Origin: Thermoguttaceae bacterium
GTDB lineage: Bacteria; Planctomycetota; Planctomycetia; Pirellulales; Thermoguttaceae
Assembly: GCA_017937685.1 (NCBI GenBank)
Contig: JAGBDD010000138.1
Span: forward strand, 1 to 40,543
Direction: 5' to 3'
DNA length: 40,543 nucleotides
This document shows positions 32,712 to 40,543 of this stretch, in pieces. The position numbers were made by a program, and so were the translations under genes. Each line of letters starts with the position of its first letter. The first letter of the stretch is position 1. Below the pieces are notes generated by a model that did not search any database, was not told the DNA's origin, and was given only the letters and a program-made list of their open reading frames with translations.

Positions 32712-32841
32712 AGGAAGGCGGCGGTTCGCGTCGCTAAAATATTTTCGGCGTTTTTTATTGCTCGACTTGCGGCGAAACCGCTTCGCGAACGCGTTGCGAA
32801 CGACGCGAGTCGGGCTCTTTCGGATTGAGGAGGACAAAACA

Positions 32842-33504
32842 ATGATGCTCGCGGATCCCCTTCGGTTGGCTTGCCCGCGTTGCGGCGCGACCCTTTATCA
32901 ACGTCAACTTTGGAGCGGCAACACGCTCGGCGCCCGTTATTACTCCGATAGAAAACGAGAAGCGCCGATGCTGCCGTCGTTTCCGAGTTTCTCGAAGTGT
33001 CCGAAATGCGGCGAGCTTTTTTGGGTTCGCGACCTGAAACCGAGCGAAGACCCCGACGCGCCCCAATGGGGGCCCTCCGAAGCGTACCTCGAGAATCTCG
33101 ATCTTGAAGACTCGGTTCGTTTTTTGGAAGAGAAAAACGAGACCGGCGTTTCGGAATTTAACGTCCGGACGCAAATTTGGCGGCTTTACAACGACCGGAT
33201 TCGATACCGCGTCGATAAAAGAACGCGCGCCGAAAACGAAGCCGCGCTTTGGAAAAGCGACGCCGATAAAGAACGTTGGCGAAAGAACTTGGAACGAATC
33301 GGCGAGCTGACGAAGGAAATCGCCCCCGACGACGCGACGTTTCAAGCCGAAATCGCGCGGGAACTCGGACGCTTCGACGACGCGGTCGCGATTCTCGACG
33401 AAGCCGGAAAAACGGGCGACCCGGAAGGAAATTACGAAGCGCGCGTCGTCGCGAAGATTCGCGAAAAGTGCGCGGCGAGCGATCCGTTTGTTTTCCAAGG
33501 TTAA
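32842..33504 (+). CDS. zinc-ribbon-type protein of unknown function
   Basis: The start at 32842 (220 residues, MMLADP) is fixed by GAGGAGGA ending seven bases upstream; a longer in-frame extension is rejected. Two CxxC knuckles, ACPRCGA and KCPKCGELFW, lie about 45 residues apart and probably bind one zinc ion. The rest is a charged helical domain (VRFLEEKNETG; RRKNLERIGELTKEIAPDD-like) with a TPR-like end, ELGRFDDAVAILDEAG. It resembles planctomycete proteins annotated only as hypothetical; no enzyme motif is seen. It has an own promoter. A 9-bp inverted repeat follows. Confidence 0.8.
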   Translation: MMLADPLRLACPRCGATLYQRQLWSGNTLGARYYSDRKREAPMLPSFPSFSKCPKCGELFWVRDLKPSEDPDAPQWGPSEAYLENLDLEDSVRFLEEKNETGVSEFNVRTQIWRLYNDRIRYRVDKRTRAENEAALWKSDADKERWRKNLERIGELTKEIAPDDATFQAEIARELGRFDDAVAILDEAGKTGDPEGNYEARVVAKIREKCAASDPFVFQG

Positions 33505-33510
33505 AGCGTT

Positions 33511-33545
33511 GCGCGAACGTCGGTTCGTTAAGACGGCGTTCGCGC
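33511..33545. repeat. inverted repeat after the zinc-ribbon gene
   Basis: GCGCGAACG (33511-33519) and CGTTCGCGC (33537-33545) are exact complements with a 17-nt loop. Neither side has a proper T-run, so any terminator function is uncertain. Confidence 0.45.
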
Positions 33546-33582
33546 GTCGGCGTCCGTCGCCGCGACGTCGGCGCTAAGTTTT

Positions 33583-33706
33583 GACGTCGCGACGTAACGT
33601 TGGAAGCGTTTTTCTCGCGCGTCGCATTTGGCTTCGGCGGCGCGACGTAACGCTGGAAGCGGTTCTTTTCGTCGCGTCGCGAAAACGTCGTTTACCGCGC
33701 GTCGCG
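33583..33706 (-). repeat. mosaic of degraded tsaD 3' fragments
   Basis: Three pieces on the minus strand: 33689-33706 repeats the tsaD end (CGCGACGCG then CGGTAAACG, one mismatch to 33723-33740); 33631-33680 reads EKNRFQRYVAPPK; 33583-33625 reads EKRFQRYVA. The latter two match tsaD 33839-33887 (KKNRFKLYVAPPK) and follow each other at about 52-55 bp. The frames are broken or lack start signals. Confidence 0.75.
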
Positions 33707-33725
33707 TTTTGCGGCGTTTCGCCGT

Positions 33726-34754
33726 TTACTGCGCGTCGCGGACGAGGCCGGGGAAAATGTCTAAGTCGAGCGTTTCGAAGAGCCCGGCTTTGAAACGCTC
33801 GATCGCGACGGCGCCCATCACCGCGTTGTCGGTGCAGAGCTTCGGCGGGGCGACGTAAAGTTTGAAGCGGTTCTTTTTCGCCGCGTCCTCCATCTTCTCG
33901 CGGAAACGAGCGTTCGCCGCGACGCCGCCGCCGACGCAAAGCGTTTTCATTCCGCATTTTTTCAGCGCTTGAACCGACTTCCCGACCAAACAATCGACGA
34001 CCGCCTCTTGGAACGACGCGGCGACATCGGCGCGCTCTTGTTCCGAAATTTGCGTCGTCGAAAAGTCGACCTTGCCGACCCCGGCGAGTTTGTATCGCAC
34101 CGCCGTTTTGAGGCCGCTGAAACTGAACTGCAGACGCTCCGGGTCGTTCAGCATCGGACGCGGAAACGGAAACGCTTTCGGATTCCCGCGTTCCGCCGCC
34201 TTTTGAATGCTCGGGCCGCCCGGGTAAGGCAAGCCTAACATCGACGCGACCTTGTCGAACGCTTCCCCGGCGGCGTCGTCGATCGTCGTTCCGAGCGGTT
34301 CGAAGTCGATCGGCCCGGCGCAGCGGTAAAGGCTCGAGTGCCCGCCGCTGACGATCAGCCCGACGCAGGGGAAGAGGTCTTCGTCGAACGCGACCCGGCA
34401 AGCGTAAATATGCGCCTGCAAGTGGTTGATCGCGATCAACGGTTTGTTCGCCGCGACGCAAAGCGCCTTGGCCGCCGTCAGCCCGATGAGAAGCGAACCG
34501 GCCAACCCCGGCGCGTTGACGACCGCGATCGCGTCGAGATCGTCGAGCGTCGTTTCCGCTTGCGCCAACGCGTCCGAAACGACCGGCAAAATCGCTTCCA
34601 AGTGGCTTCGCGACGCGATTTCCGGAACGACGCCGCCGAAACGTTGGTGAACGTCGATTTGCGACGCGAGCGAAGCGCCCAAAACTTGGCGGCGGTCGTT
34701 GACGACGGCGGCGGCCGTTTCGTCGCAACTCGATTCGATCGTTAAAATTTTCAT
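33726..34754 (-). CDS. tsaD: tRNA N6-adenosine threonylcarbamoyltransferase
   Basis: The start at 34754 gives 342 residues (E. coli 337) beginning ILTIESSCDETAAAVV; an in-frame extension of 19 residues is rejected. TsaD transfers the threonylcarbamoyl group to A37 of ANN-decoding tRNAs, with TsaB/TsaE in bacteria. Metal-site HLQAH is near residue 108. SGGHSSLYR and the C-terminal VGGGVAANARFRE and CTDNAVMGA nucleotide blocks are present. The promoter is at 34885-34912. Fragments of its own 3' end are scattered just past the stop. Confidence 0.96.
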   Translation of the reverse strand: MKILTIESSCDETAAAVVNDRRQVLGASLASQIDVHQRFGGVVPEIASRSHLEAILPVVSDALAQAETTLDDLDAIAVVNAPGLAGSLLIGLTAAKALCVAANKPLIAINHLQAHIYACRVAFDEDLFPCVGLIVSGGHSSLYRCAGPIDFEPLGTTIDDAAGEAFDKVASMLGLPYPGGPSIQKAAERGNPKAFPFPRPMLNDPERLQFSFSGLKTAVRYKLAGVGKVDFSTTQISEQERADVAASFQEAVVDCLVGKSVQALKKCGMKTLCVGGGVAANARFREKMEDAAKKNRFKLYVAPPKLCTDNAVMGAVAIERFKAGLFETLDLDIFPGLVRDAQ

Positions 34755-34884
34755 CTTTGACCCGTTTTTCGGTTGGGCGGCGTCGTTTTTTGACGCTCGA
34801 CGCTTTTTCAATTCGATAAAAAGAGAGGAACGGCGCGGAAGTCGGCGGTTCGAGCGCGGCGACCGAGCGGTTCCGTTTCCCTTT

Positions 34885-34912
34885 ATTATCCGGCGTCGAG
34901 CGATTTTGTCAA
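34885..34912 (-). promoter_or_regulatory. sigma70-type promoter of tsaD
   Basis: On the minus strand a perfect TTGACA (34907-34912), a 16-bp spacer and GATAAT (34885-34890). It begins 11 bp past the stop of the upstream gene. The leader is about 124 nt. Confidence 0.78.
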
Positions 34913-34922
34913 GATTCGCGGC

Positions 34923-36059
34923 TTATTTCGCTTCTTCTCCGTTTTCGACCGCTTTTTTCGCTTTTTCGGCGTTCTTTTGCGCCTCTTCTTCCGCTTTTTC
35001 GGCGGCGCGTTTCATTTTCTTTTCGAACCGTTCGCGGACGCCGGGGGCGAGGTTGGCCGCTCGGACGCCGATCGCGTTGGCGTTGTTGCGCAAGTTGCGC
35101 GGAACGCCGGAGTTGGCCGGGCTGTTGAGAATTTGCGACAACCCGTCGAGACCGCGGCAAACGAGCGTCGTCGAGCCGCCGCCGTCGAGGTTGAGCCCTT
35201 CGGAAGCGCCGAAATATTTCAGCGTTTCGCCGACTTCGGTTAGCGTCGCGCCGACGCTGTGTTTCGGTTGGCGACCGTCGACGATCAGGAAGTAGACGTA
35301 ACGCCCGTCGGCGGAGATTCCGACGGCGGTGCGCGGGTGCCGGTCTTGGTTCTTAATTTCCGGAACGGCGCCGCCCGTCAAAACGACTTGACTTCCGGCG
35401 ACGCCCGCTTGAATCTTTTTGACTTCGTCGTCGGAAATGTTCGGGTCGAGGTTGCAAATCTTCGCCGTTTTATCTTTGTAAACGACGAACGCCGGGCGGT
35501 TCGGCTCCGGTTTGGAGACGAGAACGCCGTCGTTGGCGCCGAAGCCGAGAAGGTTGGAATCGCCTTGAGTGCGAATCGTTTCGGCGTTGAACGGGTTGTA
35601 AAAATTGGCGTTGACGGCGACGGCGAGCTTGTTTTCGTCGAGGAAATCGGCGGTCGTTTGGCGCCAAGTTTCGCGTTTTTCCGGTTCGTAATTCTTGTTG
35701 CGTCCGGTCGCGACGAACTCGATTCCGCGCGCTTGAAGGTCGATTTTGACGACTTGCCATTTGTTGAGAACCGGCGTTTCGACGAAGAGTTGCGAATACT
35801 CGACGCCGCGATAGAGCGGGGCCCAAACGACGCCGGAGTCTTCGGTTTCGTCGGCGCGAACGGCGACGGGCGCGAAATCGGCGAGCGTCGCGATTCGACC
35901 GTTTGCGTTAAACGGCGCGTTTTGCGCAAGTTGGGCGACCGGCGTAAAATCGGCAAGTCCGACGACCGCGACGGCGGTCAAAAGCGCCGCCTTCAAGCGA
36001 AGCAAAGCGAGCGAACGACGCGGCGAAAACGACGAAAATAACGACGGAAACTTTTTCAT
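34923..36059 (-). CDS. secreted phosphodiester glycosidase (NAGPA/DUF2233-domain) protein
   Basis: The start at 36059 (378 residues) is supported by AGGAG about ten bases upstream and by a signal-like N-terminus (basic, then LLTAVAVVGLADF). The NAGPA-domain core is clear: AVNANFYNPFN, SNLLGFGANDGVLVS, HPRTAVGISADGRYVYFLIVDGR and the end motif GLNLDGGGSTTLV. Family members include the mannose-6-phosphate uncovering enzyme and bacterial exopolysaccharide proteins, so cleavage of a sugar phosphodiester outside the cytoplasm is inferred. The last about 45 residues are an unusual Lys/Glu/Ala-rich helix. The promoter is at 36166-36194. tsaD lies downstream with its own promoter. Confidence 0.86.
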   Translation of the reverse strand: MKKFPSLFSSFSPRRSLALLRLKAALLTAVAVVGLADFTPVAQLAQNAPFNANGRIATLADFAPVAVRADETEDSGVVWAPLYRGVEYSQLFVETPVLNKWQVVKIDLQARGIEFVATGRNKNYEPEKRETWRQTTADFLDENKLAVAVNANFYNPFNAETIRTQGDSNLLGFGANDGVLVSKPEPNRPAFVVYKDKTAKICNLDPNISDDEVKKIQAGVAGSQVVLTGGAVPEIKNQDRHPRTAVGISADGRYVYFLIVDGRQPKHSVGATLTEVGETLKYFGASEGLNLDGGGSTTLVCRGLDGLSQILNSPANSGVPRNLRNNANAIGVRAANLAPGVRERFEKKMKRAAEKAEEEAQKNAEKAKKAVENGEEAK

Positions 36060-36165
36060 CGGGAAATCTCCTGTTAAGCGGACGACGAAAGGGAAGGGGG
36101 GACGAGCGTCGACGCGGCGAAACGACGAAGAATGAAAAACGCTCGCGAACCGACTTGACGTTGTT

Positions 36166-36194
36166 ATTATAACGGACGCGACCGCCGATTGCAA
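36166..36194 (-). promoter_or_regulatory. sigma70-type promoter of the NAGPA-domain gene
   Basis: On the minus strand TTGCAA (36189-36194), a 17-bp spacer, and perfect TATAAT (36166-36171). The leader is about 100 nt. Confidence 0.78.
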
Positions 36195-36237
36195 GCGTTT
36201 TTTAGAATCGGAAAAACGGAGGGATAAGGGGCGCTTC

Positions 36238-36328
36238 TCGAACGTTAGGAAGCCGAAGGCGTCGCGGGCGCGGTTCGAGTTTTCGACGTTTCAGCGTTCG
36301 ACGCCGACGCCGGGGACGATTCGGCGCG
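36238..36328 (-). repeat. tandem duplicate of the CBM9-protein gene 3' end
   Basis: 91 bp matching 36339-36429 with five mismatches by eye, offset 101 bp. In the copy the Trp codon of ECWNVENSN has become TGA and the Cys codon CGC, so it cannot extend the protein. It begins a few bases after the true stop codon (36335-36337). Confidence 0.92.
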
Positions 36329-36334
36329 TCGGCG

Positions 36335-39300
36335 TTATTCGAACGTTAGGAAGCCGAAGGCGTCGCGGGCGCGGTTCGAGTTTTCGACGTTCCAACACTC
36401 GACGCCGACGCCGGGAACGATTCGGCGCGCTTCGAAACGCCAAACGTCGCCGCTTTTCGGAGGGCGCGCCGACAACGCTTCGAACGGTATCGCGATTTCA
36501 AGCGTCCAGTCGGCGTTCGTTTCGTTTTTCGCGACGAAAACGCCCGGATTCCAAGTTTTGTCGCCGAAAAGTTCGTCCGACGCCCAGCCGCGGCAGTCGA
36601 ACGCGAACTCGAACGCCGTCGCGTAATCGCCGTCCAAATCGATTCGGAACTCGACGCGATCCGACGTCGAAAGGTCGCCGTCGCGCGGTCGCGGCGGTTC
36701 CGGATTTTCCGGGTCGACCGCCGGATAACGGAACGACGCCGATTTCGGGCAAACGACGCCGACGTATAAGAAGCGGTCGTCGCAAAGGAGCGAAACTTGC
36801 GTTCCCAACTCCGTCGACGCGGCGCGGTTCTCCGCTTTCCAGTCGCGGAGCGCGATTTCGGCGGCGTCCAACTCGCGATTCGGCGGGAGTTCCGCGTTCG
36901 GCGTCGTCAACGCAAAACGCGCGGCGGCGTCCCAAACGGTCGGTTCGAAAACGCCGTCGAGATAAGGGCGACCCGGCGAACGTCGGCAAACGGCGGTCGC
37001 GAACGGACATTCGGTTTCGCCGTTCGGGAGAACCGAGCGCTCCGGCGTCGCGAGCCAATATTCCGCTTGCGCCCGCGCGCCCCAAAGACTCGCCCGGTCG
37101 GCGATCGAGCGAGTCCAATAATAACGGAGCGCGCCCGAAACGTCGCCGCGCGCCCGTTGCGCCGCCGCCAACGGAAAACGAATTTGCGGCGACATAAAGG
37201 TTTCCGGCGCGATCGCGCGGAGCGTTTCGCCGAGATTCGCCGCGTTAGTCAAGCGCGGCCCGAGCGTCGCCGACGGGTTGAGCGCGAGCGTCGAGCGCGA
37301 ACCGGGCGTCGTTCCTAAAAAGGCGGATTCCGGCGTTTCCGGGATAAAGGTCGGGTTCGACGAAACCGGCTCTTCGGACGCTTGGAACGCGTCGGGAGCG
37401 GCGCCGCCGGAGCGGGCGTCGACGAGCGAACCGTTTCTTCCGCCGCCGGAGCGAGCGTCGACCAAGCCGCCGCCGTTTCCGCTAAAAACGCCGCCGAGCA
37501 AACCGTTTCCGCCGGGCGCCGCCGTCGCGTCTAAATCGGGCGCGTTTGGAACCCCGACGTTCGTTTCGTTGAAGCGGTTCGTTTCTTGAACGCGCCAAGC
37601 CGGTTCCGAACCGCAGTAATATTGGACGAGCCAAGTCAACGCGTCGCGGGCTTTAGGCTCCGCCGCCAAGTCGAGCGCGACGACCGAAAACGCCTCCTCC
37701 GCCGCAAGCCAATTCCCGAGTTTCGCGAAGTTGCGCCCGGCTTGCGTTAAGTAATCGATCGCGAAATCGACGTCGGCGCCGCGCGTTTCGGTTCGCAGTT
37801 GCGCGAGCAAAAGTTCGCCGCTTTTCCTATTTTTCGCGTTTTGACGCGTCAACGCGTCGACGAGCCCGAGTTTTTGCCGACGAACCGCCGCCCGTTCGCT
37901 CAACGCGTCGAGTTGACCGCTCAAGCCGATTTGCGCCGCCCGCCGCGCTTCGCTTCCCCGAGGAATCGCGACGCCGCCGAAAAAGGTCGCGGACGCGCCG
38001 CCGTCGGTCGCGTTCGCGGCGCCGAAAAGCGTTTGAAAGTTCGTCGTTTCGGCGATTTGAACGTCGGCGCCGAGGATTTCGCGAGCGTTTTTCGCAATTT
38101 CGCCGACCGGTCGCCCCAACGTTCCGCAAAAGTAAGAAGCGTCTAATAAAACGTTTCCTTGCTTCTTGCCTTTGCAAGCGAGCGTCGCTTTCGAAACGCG
38201 CCAAGGTTCGAGACCGCAAGCGGTTAAGTGTTCCGGATAAGCGGTCGGATCGGCGGCGGCTTGAATCGCGCCGGGGAGCGAGCGCCAAATCAGCGTTCGG
38301 AACGGGTCGCTCGGACGGTCGTCGAGGCGGTTCGCGTCGGCGGAAAGCGCGCCGAGGAGCGCGGCGGTTCCTTGGCCGGTCGTTAAGTCGACGTTCGCCG
38401 CGGAAAAATTGGCGACGACTTCCGGCGCGTCGACGAGCGGGTCGGCGGTCAAGACGACGCTCGGACGCCAAACGCGGATTTGCCGAACAAGATATTCGCG
38501 AAAGCGTTCGAGTCCGTCGTTGTCGTTTTCGCGGTCGAAACGCGCCAAAATTTGATCGAGCGTCGCGCCGTTTTCCGCCGGGTCGAGCGAAAAGAGCCCG
38601 GCTTGCGCCGCGCCGGAAGCGCCGGTTTCGACGACCGCTTCGTTCAAACGTTCGGCGAGCGGAATTTCGGCGCCGGTTCGCTCCGTTTCGTCGGAACGGG
38701 CGGCGAGACAGATTTCCGTTAAAAAGCCTTCGTCGCCGGCCAACTGAACGAGCGCTTCGAACGGAACGTCGTCGACGCGACCGAAAACGCCGAGAAGCGC
38801 GACGCGTCGGCCCCCGTCTCGTTGGCGCGTCCAAGTGCGTCCGCCGTCTTTCGTCGCGAGAATCGTTCCGAACTCGCCGACGGCCCAACCGTTTAACCTG
38901 TCGAGGAAAAAGAGTTTGCGAAGCGGGGCCCGCGTTTCGGTTCGCGACGCGGCCCAAGTCGCGCCGCCGTCGTCCGAGTAAAAAAAGAAGGTTCCGGGCG
39001 AGCCGACCGCGCCGACGAACCCGTCGAGCGCCGCGACCGATTTGAGGTCGAAGTATCGGCCCGCGTCGTTCGGGAAGGCTCCGGGCGCTCGGGCCCAGTC
39101 GGCGCCGAAGTTGGCGGAACGCGTCGCGAGTCCTCTTTCGCCGACCGCCCAAACGGTTCCGGACGACGCGTCGAAAACGACGTCGTCGAGCCGCCGCGCG
39201 CCGAACGGGAGCGATTTTTTCGTCGCTTTTTCGCCGGAAACGGTTTGCAACGCGCCCTCGGTCGAAACGCCGACGCCGAGTTTTTGCGCCGGGTCGTAAA

Positions 39301-40141
39301 GGACGGAACGCCAGCCGCCGCGCCGAGCGCCCCCTTCCGCCGTCCAAGTCAACCCGGTGTCGCCGCTGACGAAGAGCCCGGACGGGTAAAGCTCCGACGA
39401 GTCGCCCGCGACCCAAGCGGTTCCGGGGTCGAGGATTCGAACGTCGCGGAGAATCGGGAACGACGCGGTTTCGACGACGCCCCAAGTTGTTCCGCCGTCG
39501 ATCGTTCGGAGCAAAACGCCGACGCCGACTCCGGTCGCCGGAACGACGCGGCCTCCGACGGCGAGCCCGAAATTTTCGTCGAAAAAGGAGACGGCGAAGA
39601 GGTTCGCGTCGGTCGGAACGTCGGCGAGATTCCAGTTTGCGCCGCCGTCGACGGTCGTCCAAATCGTTCCGCGGTCGCCGACGGCCCAACCTTTGACCGG
39701 CGAGACGAAACAAACGTCGTTGAGGCGCGCGTCGTTTTTCATTTCCGGGAAGTTCCGATACGACGGGAGCGGAGGCGCGTATTGCGACGGCGCCGCGTCG
39801 ACCGGATAATAATCCTCCGCGTCGCCGAGCGACTTCGCCGGATCGACGGCGTTGGGGTCGAGCGGCGTTTCGACGTTGGCGTTAGCGTCGGCGGTTTTCG
39901 CGTCGGGGTCGAGCGGCGGGACGTCGGGCGCGATACTGTCGCCGTCGTCGGAGGTTGAGTCGGACGACGCGTCGGTTGGGACGCCGTTTTCGCGGGCGCG
40001 CTCGTCTTTCGCTTCTTTTTTAACGTCGTCGACGAAGAGCCGCCAACCTTGCGCGTCGACGCTCGACGGAAAAACGACGAACGCGGCGGCGAAGGCGGCG
40101 AAAAGAACGGCGGAAATTTTACGCTGAATGAAATTGCGCAT
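36335..40141 (-). CDS. large secreted YCF48-repeat / PIG-L-like / CBM9-like protein
   Basis: The start at 40141 (1268 residues) opens a signal peptide (RKISAVLFAAFAAAFVVFPSSVDA-QG). An Asp/Pro-rich linker follows. Residues about 140-440 are YCF48/BNR-type propeller repeats (KGWAVGDRGTIWTTVDGGANW; NGWAVGEFGTILATKDGGRTW). About 449-575 resembles a degenerate PIG-L/LmbE-type domain (LARSDETER-like stretch, RQIRVWRPSVVLTADP), but the metal HPDD motif is replaced by GRVDD. A Gly-rich linker repeats VDARSGG twice. About 1059-1268 is a CBM9/DOMON-like sugar-binding domain (LDGVFEPTVWDAA to FGFLTFE). It is probably an extracellular glycan-associated protein; function is unproven. Its 3' end is duplicated just downstream. 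Confidence 0.85.
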   Translation of the reverse strand: MRNFIQRKISAVLFAAFAAAFVVFPSSVDAQGWRLFVDDVKKEAKDERARENGVPTDASSDSTSDDGDSIAPDVPPLDPDAKTADANANVETPLDPNAVDPAKSLGDAEDYYPVDAAPSQYAPPLPSYRNFPEMKNDARLNDVCFVSPVKGWAVGDRGTIWTTVDGGANWNLADVPTDANLFAVSFFDENFGLAVGGRVVPATGVGVGVLLRTIDGGTTWGVVETASFPILRDVRILDPGTAWVAGDSSELYPSGLFVSGDTGLTWTAEGGARRGGWRSVLYDPAQKLGVGVSTEGALQTVSGEKATKKSLPFGARRLDDVVFDASSGTVWAVGERGLATRSANFGADWARAPGAFPNDAGRYFDLKSVAALDGFVGAVGSPGTFFFYSDDGGATWAASRTETRAPLRKLFFLDRLNGWAVGEFGTILATKDGGRTWTRQRDGGRRVALLGVFGRVDDVPFEALVQLAGDEGFLTEICLAARSDETERTGAEIPLAERLNEAVVETGASGAAQAGLFSLDPAENGATLDQILARFDRENDNDGLERFREYLVRQIRVWRPSVVLTADPLVDAPEVVANFSAANVDLTTGQGTAALLGALSADANRLDDRPSDPFRTLIWRSLPGAIQAAADPTAYPEHLTACGLEPWRVSKATLACKGKKQGNVLLDASYFCGTLGRPVGEIAKNAREILGADVQIAETTNFQTLFGAANATDGGASATFFGGVAIPRGSEARRAAQIGLSGQLDALSERAAVRRQKLGLVDALTRQNAKNRKSGELLLAQLRTETRGADVDFAIDYLTQAGRNFAKLGNWLAAEEAFSVVALDLAAEPKARDALTWLVQYYCGSEPAWRVQETNRFNETNVGVPNAPDLDATAAPGGNGLLGGVFSGNGGGLVDARSGGGRNGSLVDARSGGAAPDAFQASEEPVSSNPTFIPETPESAFLGTTPGSRSTLALNPSATLGPRLTNAANLGETLRAIAPETFMSPQIRFPLAAAQRARGDVSGALRYYWTRSIADRASLWGARAQAEYWLATPERSVLPNGETECPFATAVCRRSPGRPYLDGVFEPTVWDAAARFALTTPNAELPPNRELDAAEIALRDWKAENRAASTELGTQVSLLCDDRFLYVGVVCPKSASFRYPAVDPENPEPPRPRDGDLSTSDRVEFRIDLDGDYATAFEFAFDCRGWASDELFGDKTWNPGVFVAKNETNADWTLEIAIPFEALSARPPKSGDVWRFEARRIVPGVGVECWNVENSNRARDAFGFLTFE

Positions 40142-40370
40142 CTTGCCCGAATTGCTTATCTTAATAAAAGCTGAAAAACAAGGGGAAAAGTCGACGAACG
40201 TCGGAGGAACGCGGCGACCGAAAAGCGCGAAAACGTCGCGTCGCGGCAAGAATAAAGTTTTCGTTCGGCGGCGTCAAGAGCGGTCGCGCAAGGGCGGCGA
40301 CGTCGGCGCGAGAGCGGGACGGAAAGGGCGGAGAACCGAAAAAACGTCGAGAAAGAACGCGCGGAACGCA

Positions 40371-40404
40371 AAAAAAAACGGAAAGCCCTTTCGAGCTTCC
40401 CGTT
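40371..40404 (-). terminator. intrinsic terminator of the gene entering from the right
   Basis: On the minus strand AACGGGAAGC pairs with GCTTTCCGTT (plus 40395-40404 and 40377-40386), 10 bp with one G-U and an 8-nt loop. A run of eight T follows. It lies 58 bp past the stop at 40462. Confidence 0.85.
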
Positions 40405-40461
40405 TCTATTCGGTCGATTCAAGCGACGCCCGCGAACTTCCGTTCGACGTTCGCCTCGGAA

Positions 40462-40543
40462 TTAGAATTGTTGCGGCATAGCCTCGGCGCCCATTTGGAC
40501 TTCCGAACCCGGCGCTTGCGCGACGGCGTGCAGGTGGTCTTTG
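40462..40543 (-). CDS. C-terminal end of an unidentified protein (truncated by window edge)
   Basis: The frame enters at the right edge and ends at TAA (plus 40462-40464), giving KDHLHAVAQAPGSEVQ then MGAEAMPQQF. The short Gln/Met/Ala-rich tail does not identify the family. The real terminator 58 bp downstream supports a genuine gene end. Confidence 0.6.
   Translation of the reverse strand, partial: KDHLHAVAQAPGSEVQMGAEAMPQQF

Noticed and set aside
34755..34811. 19-residue extension of TsaD
   Set aside because: TsaD normally starts with the beta-strand ILTIESSCDE; the extension is basic and not conserved in the family.
36238..36328. Second CBM9-like gene fragment as a real gene
   Set aside because: Only 91 bp, with an in-frame stop and no start; best explained as a duplicated tail.
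37403..37475. Possible tandem repeat element in the CBM9 gene
   Set aside because: It is only the short coding repeat of the VDARSGG linker, in frame, with two copies.

Overview
The window looks like one continuous piece of a planctomycete chromosome, probably a gut-type member of the Pirellulales/Thermoguttaceae. That is inference, not a phylogenetic result. It rests on the gene content: a BatA-like double-membrane-helix protein, long basic signal peptides, LamG plus parallel beta-helix secreted proteins, a YCF48/CBM9 giant, an S46 peptidase and a complete Na+-NQR. It also rests on a codon habit strongly favouring NCG codons (TCG, GCG, ACG). I see no rRNA, tRNA, CRISPR array, transposase or phage gene.

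Region 1 (1-13.5 kb) is mostly housekeeping. On the plus strand lie the 3' end of an S46 dipeptidyl-peptidase, an rdgB-type house-cleaning pyrophosphatase, proA and a full-length hrpA helicase. On the minus strand follow a BatA-like membrane protein whose stop codon abuts the hrpA stop codon, a secreted alkaline phosphatase, a membrane acyltransferase and pnp (TTG start). rpsO lies upstream of pnp in the classical order but 458 bp away, with its own promoter and a terminator-like hairpin between.

Region 2 (14.2-22.9 kb) opens with about 1.5 kb holding no gene I can support. A strong sigma70-type promoter then drives a secreted LamG plus parallel beta-helix protein, followed by a GH28-like secreted beta-helix protein. 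Both look like polysaccharide-active enzymes, and strong hairpin terminators close each. A divergently regulated gene for a periplasmic YVTN beta-propeller/di-haem cytochrome c peroxidase-like protein faces them.

Region 3 (23.6-29.65 kb) is the complete nqrABCDEF operon, with FMN attachment threonines and the 2Fe-2S ligands visible. It suggests a sodium-based respiratory chain.

Region 4 (29.9-32.65 kb) is a more AT-rich island of five small unknown envelope genes. They form two paralogous pairs plus a two-helix membrane protein. Regulatory-looking DNA is dense here: a 12-T tract inside a promoter spacer, operator-like palindromes, a dyad embedded in a promoter, and two mutually exclusive hairpins. 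This is the best candidate for an undescribed system.

Region 5 (32.7-40.5 kb) carries a zinc-ribbon protein, tsaD, a phosphodiester glycosidase (NAGPA-domain) protein, a 1268-residue secreted YCF48/PIG-L-like/CBM9 protein, and the C-terminus of an unidentified gene with its own terminator.

The most unusual pattern crosses regions 3 to 5. Three unrelated genes (nqrF, tsaD and the CBM9 gene) are each followed, just past the stop codon, by degraded duplicate pieces of their own 3' coding sequence. The tsaD-derived piece also recurs 1.1 kb away inside a terminator region.
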